Notes under the pieces: model-generated | The model's input: the letters and a program-made list of their open reading frames with translations, nothing else | Told to the model about the DNA's origin: nothing | Database searches by the model: none | Made by a program: the position numbers and the translations under genes | NCBI RefSeq assembly: GCF_900182915.1 | Contig: NZ_FXUG01000010.1 | Location: 1 to 64,000 of the forward strand | Reading direction: 5' to 3' | DNA from: Neorhodopirellula lusitana | GTDB lineage: Bacteria; Planctomycetota; Planctomycetia; Pirellulales; Pirellulaceae | Length of the DNA: 64,000 nt | Shown: positions 53,240-63,120 of the stretch, piece by piece | Layout of the letters: each line of letters starts with the position of its first letter | Position numbering within the stretch: position 1 is the first letter of the stretch

Positions 53240-56200
53240 CTAGTGCTTACGTTCGTGATCACTTCCTTGGTAGGGTTCGATCGTGATCGCCATGACGATA
53301 GGGGCCGACTCGTCGTCCCCTTTGACTAACTCGATCGCTTCAACCACGTCAGACGATCGGGGCACCACCGACAAGTAGCGAACCTGCTGGCTCCCCAGCG
53401 AGAACGCGTGCTCACTTTCTGGAACGTCCACACGACGAATGTAATCCGCAACATGAACGCCATTGACGAGCGGATGGTCCTCAATTTTTCCACCCGCATA
53501 CCGCAGTCGAACGATCATCGACACCGACGGTTCGCGACTGTACGGATAGCTCCACCCGCCAACACCGCCCAGTAAGTGGATCGCCTTCAGTGACACGTGG
53601 CAAGGCAAAACGACACGCCGAGGCATCCGGCGAGGCAGATCAGTATGCGGACCATGCAACATCACAATGTTGGCTTTCGTCCCCCCAACCGGATCGACGA
53701 CCTGGAAGGGAACATCATCGAACATCTTTGGCTTCCAATCCGAAAACACCAATCGATCGTCACCGTTCGGACCGCCACCAAACATGGGCTGCGTGCTGAT
53801 CGCCGTCGCTACGGGACCGAGCGAGATCGGCACATACTTCCCCTTGGCGGTTAAAAATTCCAAAAGGTCCGTCATGTCGTTCAGTGAGATGGACTTTTCA
53901 AAGCCTTCGGGCATGATGGACTGCCTCGACATCACCAACTCTTCAATGTCTTCACGCAAGACGCTGTGCCGCTTCCCGGCAGTATCAAACAATTCAATCG
54001 CAGTTTTTGATTCCGAAGCCAGCATGCCGTTGACCACCAGACCGTCCATTGTCAGCACCGTGTAAGCGCGAAAGTTGCCCTCCACACTTCGGCTCGGATC
54101 CAAGATGTGTGTCAAAAGTTCTGTCTTGGGATGGACGGCCATTCCGGTCAAGTTTGGCCCGACCTCGGCTCCGACGCTGCCATGGATGTGACACTTCGAA
54201 CAGTGTTCGAGATAGATCGCCTTCCCACGTACTGTATTGCCAGAGTGCTGCGTTGCCGGCATGTAATCGTCGAGCACTCGCTGGCGATCCGCATCGGGCA
54301 AGGAACCACCTTTCGTCAGCAATTTCGCCGCCAACTCCTTGACCGCGGGATCAGGGTGAACCGCGAGAGCCTGCTGTTGATCCAGGGCGAGTTCGTTGAG
54401 TGATAGCTCGCCCTGTTCCGCCCCTCGAAGCAACGCCATCGTCGAGGCGGGACGTTTTAGCAACTGCGTCAACGCCGCCCGCTTCAAAGCTGGAGTCAAA
54501 GTGGCTAGTCGGGACACGATCTCGCCGCCGAGTCCGTCCCATGTGCTCGCCTGCAACGCCGCCAACAGACCACTGGCCAACTCCGGCGATGTGCGAGGAT
54601 TCACTTCGTCCAGTAGATCGATCGCCGCGTCTTCATTTGCCGGCCGGAACGCGATCAGCTGCCTGGCAGCGTTGATACGCTCCGCATCCGACACGTCTTC
54701 CTGTCGTACAGTGTCCAGCAACCCGTCATAGATCTCAGCCGCACGCTTACCAAACGTCTCACTACCCCAAGCAATCGCCAGCTTCACTAGCGTCGATTGA
54801 GTCCCCGTGTCGGCTCCATCAAGCACCTTCGCCAGTTCCGATTCGATCGCGGGCGTCAATTTCACTTCCAAACCGGGCTTCCATCCCTTGGCAAACCCTT
54901 GCAGCGTAGCATCAATGGCCCGTGAATCCGCTCCCGATAAACCGCCCACGAGTTCCGCCAAATCCGAGTGTTCGGCGTCACGTGCATGATGCTCCGCAAC
55001 GCGTGCGATGATCGGCATGCACGCTTCGGGCAAACGCCCGCAGTTTGCCAAAGCTTCCAGAATCGCACGACTGTTGTGAGCCGACGCGCTGGTGATCCCG
55101 TCCGGCATCCAGCGATCTCGCAGATTTACCTGAGATGTCATCATCTCCATCAAAGCCTGTCCACTCTCGTCACAAGCAGGTAAGTCAGCCATCGCAAGAG
55201 CCGACGCCAACCGCACTTGTGCATCGCTGTCTCGGTGTAATCCGGCCGCAACCAACGCTCGAACCGAATCCACTGCAAGCGGTAAAACCTGAACCGCGTT
55301 GCGACGCACTCCCGCCGACGGGTGCCCCAAACCGATGACAACGGCTCGAGTCGCTGCTTCGTTGTTGCCGTCCAACAAGCCCAGCCCATGCATGGTCCAC
55401 AACGCATGGATCGCGCCGACATTCAAACCAATGGAATCGACCGATTGATCGCGTACCAATTTCGCGAGCGATTCTAAGACGTCCGGGTTTCCGCGTTCCA
55501 CCAGCAAACGTTGGGCGTGCTTTCGGACCAACATCGTCGGATTCGTCAACGCGTTAACCAAGTCATCAGGCGAAGCGTCACCAAGATCCGGATAAGACAT
55601 CGCCGGCCAATCATCAGCCACCACCCGATAGATCCGACCATGCTTTTTGTCGCGAAGTTTCGACTCGTAGGCATTGCCTTTGCCAGTCGTAAATCCTTCC
55701 GGCGTGGGATTGTGTTGGATGATGTAGTTGTACCAATCGATCACCCAAACCTGGCCATCGGGGCCGACTTCCGACATGATCGGAGCCGTCCATTCATCAT
55801 CACTAGCCAGTAAGTTGATGGGACTGGTTGAATGAAAATCGCTCCCCTCAGGTTCCAGGACAAAGGTCCCTACTAAGTGGCCGGTTGGTCCATTCACGAA
55901 CGCAACCCGGTTCCAATATTCTTCTGGATAAGCTCGGCCGGTATAAAGAGCATGCCCGGCACCGGACGTGTAACCACCATGGTGATCAACCTGGCGCACC
56001 TTATCGGTGATCGGATTGAACTGATTCGTATCCGCGATCGACGACAGGGTCAACGACGGTGCCCATCCGCGAACACTTTCGTAGTACCGGTTTGGGATCG
56101 GCATATAGATGCTGGGGTTGCCATTCGCGGTCGAGCCAAAGATCAGCCCCTCCTCACTGATCCCCAAGCCCCAAGTGTTATTGTTGGTCGAGCGGATGAA

Positions 56201-57628
56201 CTCAATCTTGCTACCATCGGGCCGCATCCGAAAGAAGCCCATTCGAAACCGCTGTTGCCGCTGACCATCGGCGACCGGTTGGGAGTCATTGTATCCCTGC
56301 ATCGCCCAAATCCAGTTGTCCAGCCCATACTGAAAATTGCTGACACCACCATGCGTGTCGCCCAACTTCCAGTTGCCATAAAGAACCTTGCGTTCATCCG
56401 CTCGGTCGTCACCGTCGGTATCTTTCAGATACAGCGTCTCGATCGCGTTCTGGACGATCACGCCGCCCTGGTGGAACGTGATACTGGTTGGAATACTCAG
56501 TCCTTCAGCGAAGACGGTGAACTTGTCAGCCTTGCCATCTCGGTTGGTATCCTCACAAATCCGGATACGATCCCGACCTTTTCCGGCTGGTTGCAGATCG
56601 TTGGGATAGTCAATCGTCTCGGCGACCCACAATCGGCCACGTTCATCCCAGGTCATGCAGATCGGCTTCCCACCCAAATCCGGCTCCGACGCAAACAGCT
56701 CCACATGAAATCCCTTCGGAACCACCAAGTGTTTCAGCGACTCTTCCGGATCAACAGGCAACTGCATCATGTTCAACGGTTCCCCCTGAACACCCCATCG
56801 ATCCGACTTGGTGTAGTTCGGGATTTCACGTCCCACATCGATGTACTCGAAAGACGGTAGATTTTTTGGTTGCTCATTCATGTCCGGCGGAATGAATGGC
56901 GAGCGTTCGAAGTACGGCCCCGCAGCCTGCGGATCGCCGCCAGCGGCCCAACGGATGCCTCGCTCGACTAGATTCTGAAACCCCGGCTGGGTCCAAGTTC
57001 GTGAGTCATGGCCCCAAGCGGTGTAAAAAACGCGGCCTTGTTCCTGTTCGCGAATCCAGGTGTAAGGCTCCCGCCCCTCCGAATCCACTCGGTACTCCAG
57101 CACCGTCCGATTGGACTCGTTGTGCTTGGTGTGCACGTAGGTCTCGTCCCAACTGCTAAACCCGCTGTAGCCCTTGGTCAACGGATGGTTAGAATCTGCG
57201 ACCTCGCCCCGAAACACGCCCGTGCCGTGTCGCTGAAACTGGCCACCCATCAACGCGACCATCTCCGCCGAGTTGCGGAAACAATAGCTGGCACAATGCA
57301 GTGGTACAAAGCCACCACCACCCGAAACATACTTCAACAAAGCCTCCGCGTGGCCGACGTCGATCTCGTCGATGTTTGCATAAAGAACCAGTGCGTCATA
57401 GCGATTCAGGTTTTTGAGCGACAAGTCATCCAGTTGATCCGAATAGCTCAGATCGATTCCTCGTTCGGCCAGAACGGGTTCTAGCTCGTCGAACCGATTT
57501 CGTGGCTGGTGCGGACCATTATCGCCAAGGAACAGCACCTCCAGCTCGGCAGCCAGTACCGTCGGGACCGCCAACACAAGCGGTGCCAAAATGGCGAGTT
57601 GGATAACTAGTAAGCGAAGGTTGTTCAT
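53240..57628 (-). CDS. ThuA / PVC-type dehydrogenase / HEAT / cytochrome c fusion
   Basis: The protein is 1462 aa with a signal peptide (IQLAILAPLVLAVPTVLAA). In order: a ThuA-like domain (about 30-230; GGGFVPLHCASYCF, GRVFYTAWGHDSRTW), the PVC-type membrane-bound dehydrogenase propeller (290-650; VPKGFHVELFASEP, PICMTWDERGRLWVAET, DTNRDGKAD), a HEAT-like helical region (680-1050), a cytochrome c domain with heme motif CSKCH (1143-1147), and a C-terminal beta-sandwich of the NPCBM/F5-8 type (about 1330-1450). Such proteins are typical of planctomycetes and presumably oxidise sugars or glycans outside the cytoplasm, passing electrons to the heme. It is last gene of the cassette that begins at 60510. 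Confidence 0.93.
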   Translation of the reverse strand: MNNLRLLVIQLAILAPLVLAVPTVLAAELEVLFLGDNGPHQPRNRFDELEPVLAERGIDLSYSDQLDDLSLKNLNRYDALVLYANIDEIDVGHAEALLKYVSGGGGFVPLHCASYCFRNSAEMVALMGGQFQRHGTGVFRGEVADSNHPLTKGYSGFSSWDETYVHTKHNESNRTVLEYRVDSEGREPYTWIREQEQGRVFYTAWGHDSRTWTQPGFQNLVERGIRWAAGGDPQAAGPYFERSPFIPPDMNEQPKNLPSFEYIDVGREIPNYTKSDRWGVQGEPLNMMQLPVDPEESLKHLVVPKGFHVELFASEPDLGGKPICMTWDERGRLWVAETIDYPNDLQPAGKGRDRIRICEDTNRDGKADKFTVFAEGLSIPTSITFHQGGVIVQNAIETLYLKDTDGDDRADERKVLYGNWKLGDTHGGVSNFQYGLDNWIWAMQGYNDSQPVADGQRQQRFRMGFFRMRPDGSKIEFIRSTNNNTWGLGISEEGLIFGSTANGNPSIYMPIPNRYYESVRGWAPSLTLSSIADTNQFNPITDKVRQVDHHGGYTSGAGHALYTGRAYPEEYWNRVAFVNGPTGHLVGTFVLEPEGSDFHSTSPINLLASDDEWTAPIMSEVGPDGQVWVIDWYNYIIQHNPTPEGFTTGKGNAYESKLRDKKHGRIYRVVADDWPAMSYPDLGDASPDDLVNALTNPTMLVRKHAQRLLVERGNPDVLESLAKLVRDQSVDSIGLNVGAIHALWTMHGLGLLDGNNEAATRAVVIGLGHPSAGVRRNAVQVLPLAVDSVRALVAAGLHRDSDAQVRLASALAMADLPACDESGQALMEMMTSQVNLRDRWMPDGITSASAHNSRAILEALANCGRLPEACMPIIARVAEHHARDAEHSDLAELVGGLSGADSRAIDATLQGFAKGWKPGLEVKLTPAIESELAKVLDGADTGTQSTLVKLAIAWGSETFGKRAAEIYDGLLDTVRQEDVSDAERINAARQLIAFRPANEDAAIDLLDEVNPRTSPELASGLLAALQASTWDGLGGEIVSRLATLTPALKRAALTQLLKRPASTMALLRGAEQGELSLNELALDQQQALAVHPDPAVKELAAKLLTKGGSLPDADRQRVLDDYMPATQHSGNTVRGKAIYLEHCSKCHIHGSVGAEVGPNLTGMAVHPKTELLTHILDPSRSVEGNFRAYTVLTMDGLVVNGMLASESKTAIELFDTAGKRHSVLREDIEELVMSRQSIMPEGFEKSISLNDMTDLLEFLTAKGKYVPISLGPVATAISTQPMFGGGPNGDDRLVFSDWKPKMFDDVPFQVVDPVGGTKANIVMLHGPHTDLPRRMPRRVVLPCHVSLKAIHLLGGVGGWSYPYSREPSVSMIVRLRYAGGKIEDHPLVNGVHVADYIRRVDVPESEHAFSLGSQQVRYLSVVPRSSDVVEAIELVKGDDESAPIVMAITIEPYQGSDHERKH

Positions 57629-57742
57629 GAATCGTTTGGAAAAAATGGGTGGCCAATGAGAAGAACTTCTATCACGCGAGTCGGCGAGACGGAGGCTGGC
57701 TTGGAGCGTTTTTGGTTTGATGCAACTCGATGAGTACGCACA

Positions 57743-58876
57743 CTAAACCAGAGCGGGCTCTCTAGCGAAATCAGGAAGCTGGACAATCTGCCCGCCCTTC
57801 ATCGCCGACTCGTGGGCACAAATCCCCACACACGTCCAGTTGGCACTGGTGACCGCCCCAGGTGACGGTTCACGATCTTCTAAAACGGCCGTGATGAACT
57901 CGTGCACCAGATGAGGATGCGAACCGCCGTGACCGCCGCCCTGCAAGAATGACAAGTGGCCCGCATCGTGGATCTCCGCTGGCAACGTGAATCGCTGAAT
58001 CGACTCTGGAAGACGATCCGCAAAATCCGGTATGTTGATTTTCTCGGCAATCTCGTTCTCTGGCTTTTTGGCCGTGTGAATGACGTGCGGCTCGTCTTCG
58101 ATCAACGCCCACTCGAAACTCTTCTTGGTTCCGTAGACGTCAAAGCTCTCGCGATACTGGCGAGCAACGTCGTGCAGGAATCGCCAAACATGCGCCGTCA
58201 CATCGCTGTCTTTCAATTGGATGTGACAGCTTTCAACGGCGAATCGGCACCCCGACTTCGCCGCGATTTCTTCACTCACCGTCCCCGACCCAAAACAACT
58301 GACCGACTCCGCCAACGCGTCCGTTAGTGCCAAACACGGGCTGACCACGTGAGTCGCGTAGTGCATCGGAATCATGGATTCCCAGTAGCTCGGCCAACCT
58401 GCCATGTCCTGCGGATGCGACGCGGCAAGATACTGAATCTTTCCAAGCTCGCCGCGTTCGTACAAGTCTTTGATATACAAAAACTCGCGACTGTAGACGA
58501 CGGTCTCGGCCATCATGTATTTCAGCCCAGTGTCCTGGACCTTTTCCACGATCTGGCGGCATTCCTCGACAGTGGTCGCCATCGGAACCGTGCACATCAC
58601 ATGCTTTCCAGCATCCAAAGCACGCAGCGACATCCACGCGTGGTCACCGATCGGGCTATTGATGTGCACACAATCCACATTCGGATCGGCAAGCACCTGC
58701 TCGAAATCGGTGTAGCGAACCTCAATTCCAAATTGATCGGCAGTCTTGTTCATCTCCCGTTCGTTACGGCGGCACACGGCCACAACTTCGGCGTTGGGGT
58801 GTGCTTGGTAGATCGGAATGAATTCAGAACCGAATCCCAAACCAACCATCGCCATTCGTAGTTTTTGATGGACCAT
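57743..58876 (-). CDS. Gfo/Idh/MocA-family oxidoreductase
   Basis: The protein is 377 aa with an N-terminal Rossmann fold (MAMVGLGFGSEFIPIYQAHP, lacking the full GxGxxG but with GLGFGS), the EKP-type catalytic lysine region GKHVMCTVPMATT (here the usual EKP is replaced by TVP), and the C-terminal alpha/beta domain with HDAGHLSFLQGGGHGGSHPHLVHEF. No signal peptide, so cytoplasmic. The family oxidises or reduces sugars and inositols with NAD(P). The altered EKP motif leaves the mechanism open. It sits 114 bp before the ThuA/cytochrome gene and 171 bp after the small lipoprotein, consistent with one operon. Confidence 0.88.
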   Translation of the reverse strand: MVHQKLRMAMVGLGFGSEFIPIYQAHPNAEVVAVCRRNEREMNKTADQFGIEVRYTDFEQVLADPNVDCVHINSPIGDHAWMSLRALDAGKHVMCTVPMATTVEECRQIVEKVQDTGLKYMMAETVVYSREFLYIKDLYERGELGKIQYLAASHPQDMAGWPSYWESMIPMHYATHVVSPCLALTDALAESVSCFGSGTVSEEIAAKSGCRFAVESCHIQLKDSDVTAHVWRFLHDVARQYRESFDVYGTKKSFEWALIEDEPHVIHTAKKPENEIAEKINIPDFADRLPESIQRFTLPAEIHDAGHLSFLQGGGHGGSHPHLVHEFITAVLEDREPSPGAVTSANWTCVGICAHESAMKGGQIVQLPDFAREPALV

Positions 58877-59047
58877 TTCTATCGTTACCTTTTGGAATGT
58901 GAGTCTTCAGTTGAGTGGGTCTTGGGGCGATCCAGCGAATAACCGCGGGGGGCGGCGTTCTGCAGCGGATAGCCCTGAACGAATCGAGCCCCGTTCTCGC
59001 GAGCGAGGCTCGACCAGGTTTCAATTACGTCATTGTTCGGCGTAACA

Positions 59048-59239
59048 CTATGGCTTAGGGATTGCCCGCGATCCTCGCGAGCGATCCTTGTATTCGTCAG
59101 ACGATACCTCCCCATAGTTCTCCCATCGTTCGATCCGTTCTGGCGTTGCCAAAATGACCTCGTTCCGTTTCTCGCTGCACCCAAGCATGGGTGCAACGAA
59201 CCCGGCAACGAACATCAAGAGAGCTAGCTTCTTGGTCAT
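59048..59239 (-). CDS. small lipoprotein downstream of DUF1559 gene
   Basis: The protein is 63 aa from the ATG at 59239. The signal MFVAGFVAPMLGC ends in lipobox MLGC (Cys21 from this ATG); the rest is polar (PERIERWENYGEVSSDEYKD) and ends KP. It follows the DUF1559 gene with a 59-bp gap, as does the 54-aa lipoprotein at 8113. The sequence outside the signal does not match that copy. It may be an assembly factor or anchor for its partner. Confidence 0.75.
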   Translation of the reverse strand: MTKKLALLMFVAGFVAPMLGCSEKRNEVILATPERIERWENYGEVSSDEYKDRSRGSRAIPKP

Positions 59240-59298
59240 CAGTGTTTCCTTGAAAGTGGTCTGTTGATTCATTCACAGTGCCCGAAGTCACCCGCTGT

Positions 59299-60510
59299 TT
59301 AGAACTCAGCGTCAATGACTTCTTTACTGGCCCGAGTACCAAGAGCGCCCCAAACACCAAACGGGCTGGCTGCCCCTGGAACGGTAGGGCGATTGCCGGT
59401 GTGGTCATGGAAGACCATTCCATTGTGTGATCCGGTATCAATGGAATCGGTAATGAACTTCACCGCTCCGTCACCCATCAAGACATGCGTACCGCCTTGG
59501 TGACGACTGCTCGTGCTGCCGGACATTTCCGCACCAGAACCACCCAAGGAGCAGAGTTCGGTGTTGGGTGCCTTGATCGTCATGAAGCTGGTCCACAACG
59601 GCTCGCCATTGGCCCACATGTAGCCACGTGCTCGTTCCGAGTTGTCCAGTTGGTTCTTGCCCGGATCGCCGCTGGCAACCTGCACAATTCCTTCGCCCCA
59701 AAAGCGTGGTCGCTGGGTGCTGATCGCCCCAGCACACTCGTTGCGGTTATCAACAAAGTTCCACCAGTTGCGCGGAGCCCGCAGTGCAATTGTGGTGATG
59801 TCGTGATCACCTAAGTCTGTGTTGATTTCTCCGGCAGCGATGGTGTTGGCCAAGCCGTCCAAAACATCGCGAAAACGTGAGTCCATCATCGGTCGAAAGA
59901 ATCCGCGATAGTGTGCCCGAGCGTCCTTTTCAATCACCGTGCTCCAACGCAAGTTGTTCGTCCAAGGATCATACGGTCCATTGCTTGTCATCGCATCGTC
60001 GCCGATACACGCCGCGTAGTTGGTTCTTCCCATTGCCGGCAAACCGAACCCTGGATCGCTGGGACAACGGAACGTGGGGATGTCGGTTGCCCACGGGCCG
60101 TAAGAGGGCATCCACGGCACCGGGCCCATCGCGGGCCATGATGGAGTCCGCGTGCCACCATCCGCGTTCTTGTTGTTGGGATTGGAGATCTGTTCCCAAA
60201 GTGCCTGCTGTTCCACAAACGGCAAAACGCCAACCAAATAACTCAGCAGACGGTTGTTGTTTTGCAGGTGTGTGCCACCACCTGAAGAGAACGTGCCGCC
60301 CATGTGCGTGGGAAGACGTTGATAGGCGGAGTGGTAATTGTGAAGGCCAAGACCAATCTGCTTGAAATTGTTACTGCAACTCATTCGCCTGGCCGCTTCC
60401 CGTGCCGCTTGCACGGCGGGCAACAACAAACCAACAAGAACGCCAATGATTGCGATCACGACTAGTAATTCAACAAGCGTGAATGCCTGTCTTCTTCTGT
60501 GCGTTAACAT
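59299..60510 (-). CDS. DUF1559 pilin-like secreted protein, second copy
   Basis: The protein is 403 aa from the ATG at 60510. The short leader LTHRRRQA is followed by [15 protein letters not shown], so the residue before the cleavage site is Ala where prepilin peptidase usually needs Gly. The rest follows the family: [30 protein letters not shown], and [15 protein letters not shown] near the C-terminus. Residues 1-60 are nearly identical to those of the 6686 gene. It opens the operon with lipoprotein, oxidoreductase and cytochrome c fusion, divergent from the regulator at 60744. Confidence 0.95.
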   Translation of the reverse strand: MLTHRRRQAFTLVELLVVIAIIGVLVGLLLPAVQAAREAARRMSCSNNFKQIGLGLHNYHSAYQRLPTHMGGTFSSGGGTHLQNNNRLLSYLVGVLPFVEQQALWEQISNPNNKNADGGTRTPSWPAMGPVPWMPSYGPWATDIPTFRCPSDPGFGLPAMGRTNYAACIGDDAMTSNGPYDPWTNNLRWSTVIEKDARAHYRGFFRPMMDSRFRDVLDGLANTIAAGEINTDLGDHDITTIALRAPRNWWNFVDNRNECAGAISTQRPRFWGEGIVQVASGDPGKNQLDNSERARGYMWANGEPLWTSFMTIKAPNTELCSLGGSGAEMSGSTSSRHQGGTHVLMGDGAVKFITDSIDTGSHNGMVFHDHTGNRPTVPGAASPFGVWGALGTRASKEVIDAEF

Positions 60511-60635
60511 CTCTTCCACCGTTCGAAATAGGGAAACATGAATACGATCTGACGAATGCCAGCATTGGCGAGGAATGGCGACTGGGGTGCCTTCCTCGCC
60601 CACAACCAAATTATAGGGTCGCGGTTCTGCTACAC

Positions 60636-60653
60636 TATGCGTTATTGCGCATA
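60636..60653. promoter_or_regulatory. palindrome in the DUF1559/XylR-like divergent promoter
   Basis: TATGCG-TTATTG-CGCATA is a perfect 6-bp inverted repeat with 6-bp spacer and overlaps a -10-like TACACT (60631-60636). It lies in the 233-bp gap between the cassette and its regulator and is the best operator candidate. Nothing else is seen in the gap. Confidence 0.5.
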
Positions 60654-60743
60654 AGTCATGTGTGTTTTCACCAGCCTGTTTTTATGGTTGATCCGTCCCA
60701 TGTGTTTCCATCACTCTGATCCACGACTGGTTAGGCTCCCCCT

Positions 60744-61931
60744 TTGAAAAAGCAGAAATCGGTTGCGTTGCTGATTGAGACGTCCAATGCCTACGCGCGG
60801 AACTTACTAGGCGGGATCCTGTCCTACATCAACGCCCACGAGTCGTGGTCGATCGACGTTCCCGAACAACAACGTGGGGCTGCGCCACCGGACTGGCTGG
60901 ACAACTGGAAAGGTGATGGCCTGATTGTCCGAATCGAAACCGAGCGTATCGCTCGCTTCGTCCAAAAGCTAAATGTGCCAGTGGTGGATGTCAGCGCCGC
61001 TCGGTTCGTGCCCAACATTCCATTTGTCGAAACCGATGACAAAGCGATTGCGAAATTGGCGTTCGAACATTTTCAAGAACGTGGCTTCGAGCATTTTGCA
61101 TTTTGTGGTGACTCCGCTTTCAAGTGGTCTGCACTACGCGAAGCCAGTTTCTCTCAGGCGGCCAAACACGCGGGTCGCGAATGCCACGTCTTCCATGCCA
61201 AGTCTCGAACCACACCGGGATTCTCACTCGCTCGAGAACGTGCACGCCTGACGCGTTGGCTGAAATCGCTACCAAGGCCAGTCGCGGTGTTCGCATGCTA
61301 TGACATCAAGGCGCAACAGATCCTTGACGTGTGCCGGCAACAAGACATTCGGGCACCAGAAGATGTTGCAGTCCTGGGAGTCGACGACGATGAACTGCTT
61401 TGTGGATTGTGCACGCCTCCTCTTTCCAGCGTGATCCCGGCGGCACACAAAGCGGGCCAGGAAGCAGCACGGCTTTTGGATTCAATGATGTCCGGAATCG
61501 AGATCGATCGGCTGGAACACTTGATGGAACCACTGGGAATCGCGACCCGACAATCGACCGATGTCCTGGCAATTGCGGACCCCGATATTGCGGACGCCGT
61601 GCGGTTCATCCGAGACAGTGCTTGCGAGGGCATTGATGTCAACGATGTGTTGCAGCGAGTCGCATTGTCACGTCGAGTTCTGGAAACTCGTTTCAAGCAG
61701 TTTGTTGGTCGCACCCCGCATCAAGAGATCGTCCGCCGCCGGGTCGAACGCATCCGGCGGTACTTACTCGAAACCGATTTGACGCTGGGACAAATCGCAC
61801 AGCGAACGGGCTTTCAAAACGAAGAATACATGAGCGTGACCTTTCGCAGGGCCATGGGCCTGCCACCGGGGCGGTATCGCCGCGAGCAATCCACTTCTTC
61901 AACCTCAAACTCCAGCACGGACACCGACTAA
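60744..61931 (+). CDS. XylR-like AraC-family sugar-responsive regulator
   Basis: The protein is 395 aa and starts with TTG at 60744. The N-terminal 270 residues form a periplasmic-binding-protein-like ligand domain (SVALLIETSNAYARNLLGGI, GDGLIVRIE, VAVLGVDDDELLCGL), as in E. coli XylR and LacI-type repressors. The C-terminal 100 residues carry two AraC HTHs (GIDVNDVLQRVALSRRVLETRFKQ and TLGQIAQRTGFQNEEYMSVTF). Planctomycetes have many such regulators next to catabolic cassettes. Divergent from the DUF1559/Gfo/cytochrome operon, it probably controls it in response to a sugar. Confidence 0.92.
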   Translation: MKKQKSVALLIETSNAYARNLLGGILSYINAHESWSIDVPEQQRGAAPPDWLDNWKGDGLIVRIETERIARFVQKLNVPVVDVSAARFVPNIPFVETDDKAIAKLAFEHFQERGFEHFAFCGDSAFKWSALREASFSQAAKHAGRECHVFHAKSRTTPGFSLARERARLTRWLKSLPRPVAVFACYDIKAQQILDVCRQQDIRAPEDVAVLGVDDDELLCGLCTPPLSSVIPAAHKAGQEAARLLDSMMSGIEIDRLEHLMEPLGIATRQSTDVLAIADPDIADAVRFIRDSACEGIDVNDVLQRVALSRRVLETRFKQFVGRTPHQEIVRRRVERIRRYLLETDLTLGQIAQRTGFQNEEYMSVTFRRAMGLPPGRYRREQSTSSTSNSSTDTD

Positions 61932-62212
61932 GCGATCCACAAAACAACCGGTATCAACTGGGCCTCGATTCGCGATTGTGAAACCGATTGACCCGACGGG
62001 TTTTCCCCGCAAAGCGATTTCCAGAGCCACCATCGTCCGGCACGCCGAGTCACCGCATCCCGTCTTCGTTCCCGGTCACGCGAATCGGTCATCTGCTATC
62101 ATGGCCAAACCTTCAATGGAAACGCCGGACTGGATTGCGTCAGCGTTCGCGTTTTGCCCCTCCAGCACCGTTTCATCACGGTTCCCACCAAGACTTCACC
62201 GAGACTCACTCC

Positions 62213-63061
62213 ATGCGACAGCCTTTCCGTTTCATGTCCAAACCATTGTTCTTTTGCATCTTCGCGGCCGTCTTGATGCAGCCTGGTGCAGTGATCGCGG
62301 ATGAAACCGACACGCCCGTGTATCCCTTGGCCGTCGCGGTGGACGGCAAAGATGTTTTCGCCGTCGACCTGAACCTGCCCGGCGTTTGGAAAGCAGGGGA
62401 AACAACCGAACTATTTTCACAGGGCAGTCGGTTCCTGCGAAAACCGATGAACCGCCCGCGTTGCATCGTGATACATCCCGATGGCGGCATCCTGGTCGGT
62501 GATTCTGCAACCCGGGAAGTCTACCGAATCGAGTCGGCAAACGCTGAACCTCAGCCTCTGACCGAAGGCTATATCGGAATCCCGATGGCTCTGGCAATCG
62601 ACGCCGCCAACGAATGGCTGTACGTCGGTGACGCCGAAAAGCGAGCAACCTTTCGATTGCCAATCGGTGGCGGGAAACCCGAATTGGTCGCTCGCGTCAA
62701 CGCTCGCGGACTCGCCTTTGCCCCCGACGGGAATCTATGGGCCGTCACGCCCGATGACGCTGCCGTCGTACAAATCGATGTGGAATCGAAAGAAGTCAAG
62801 CACATCGTCACGGGCCGTCCATTCCAGTACCCCAACGGCCTCACTTGGTCAGGCGACCATGGCTATGTCACTGATGGTTACGGCAAAGCAATCTGGAAAG
62901 TGAACGCCGACGGAACCACGGAAAAATGGCATGAAGGCGACCCGTTGGTTGGTCCCGTCGGTATCGCTCTGGGCGAAGGTTCCTTGTTGGTTGCCGATCC
63001 CAAGCAAAAACAGGTCTACGAATTCGACCTGGAAACCAAGGCCTTCAAAACGCGTCTCTAG
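62213..63061 (+). CDS. secreted NHL/SMP-30-like beta-propeller protein
   Basis: The protein is 282 aa from the ATG at 62213, with a signal peptide (LFFCIFAAVLMQPGAVIA). Repeating blades such as LAVAVDGKDVFAVDL, CIVIHPDGGILVGDS, ALAIDAANEWLYVGD, GLAFAPDGNLWAVT and VGIALGEGSLLVAD are of NHL/gluconolactonase (SMP-30)-like type. No strong catalytic set is visible, so it may be a binding propeller. It runs after the regulator at 60744 in the same direction with a 281-bp gap, and may belong to the same regulon. Confidence 0.8.
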   Translation: MRQPFRFMSKPLFFCIFAAVLMQPGAVIADETDTPVYPLAVAVDGKDVFAVDLNLPGVWKAGETTELFSQGSRFLRKPMNRPRCIVIHPDGGILVGDSATREVYRIESANAEPQPLTEGYIGIPMALAIDAANEWLYVGDAEKRATFRLPIGGGKPELVARVNARGLAFAPDGNLWAVTPDDAAVVQIDVESKEVKHIVTGRPFQYPNGLTWSGDHGYVTDGYGKAIWKVNADGTTEKWHEGDPLVGPVGIALGEGSLLVADPKQKQVYEFDLETKAFKTRL

Positions 63062-63120
63062 CCGCGGCGATTCGCCTAACCATCCTGTCTAGCAAATCGC
63101 AAAACCCCAAACGCAGCCGG

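Noticed and set aside
55877-56860. 327-aa frame on the plus strand
   Set aside because: It is antisense to the ThuA/dehydrogenase/cytochrome gene and lacks any recognisable domain.
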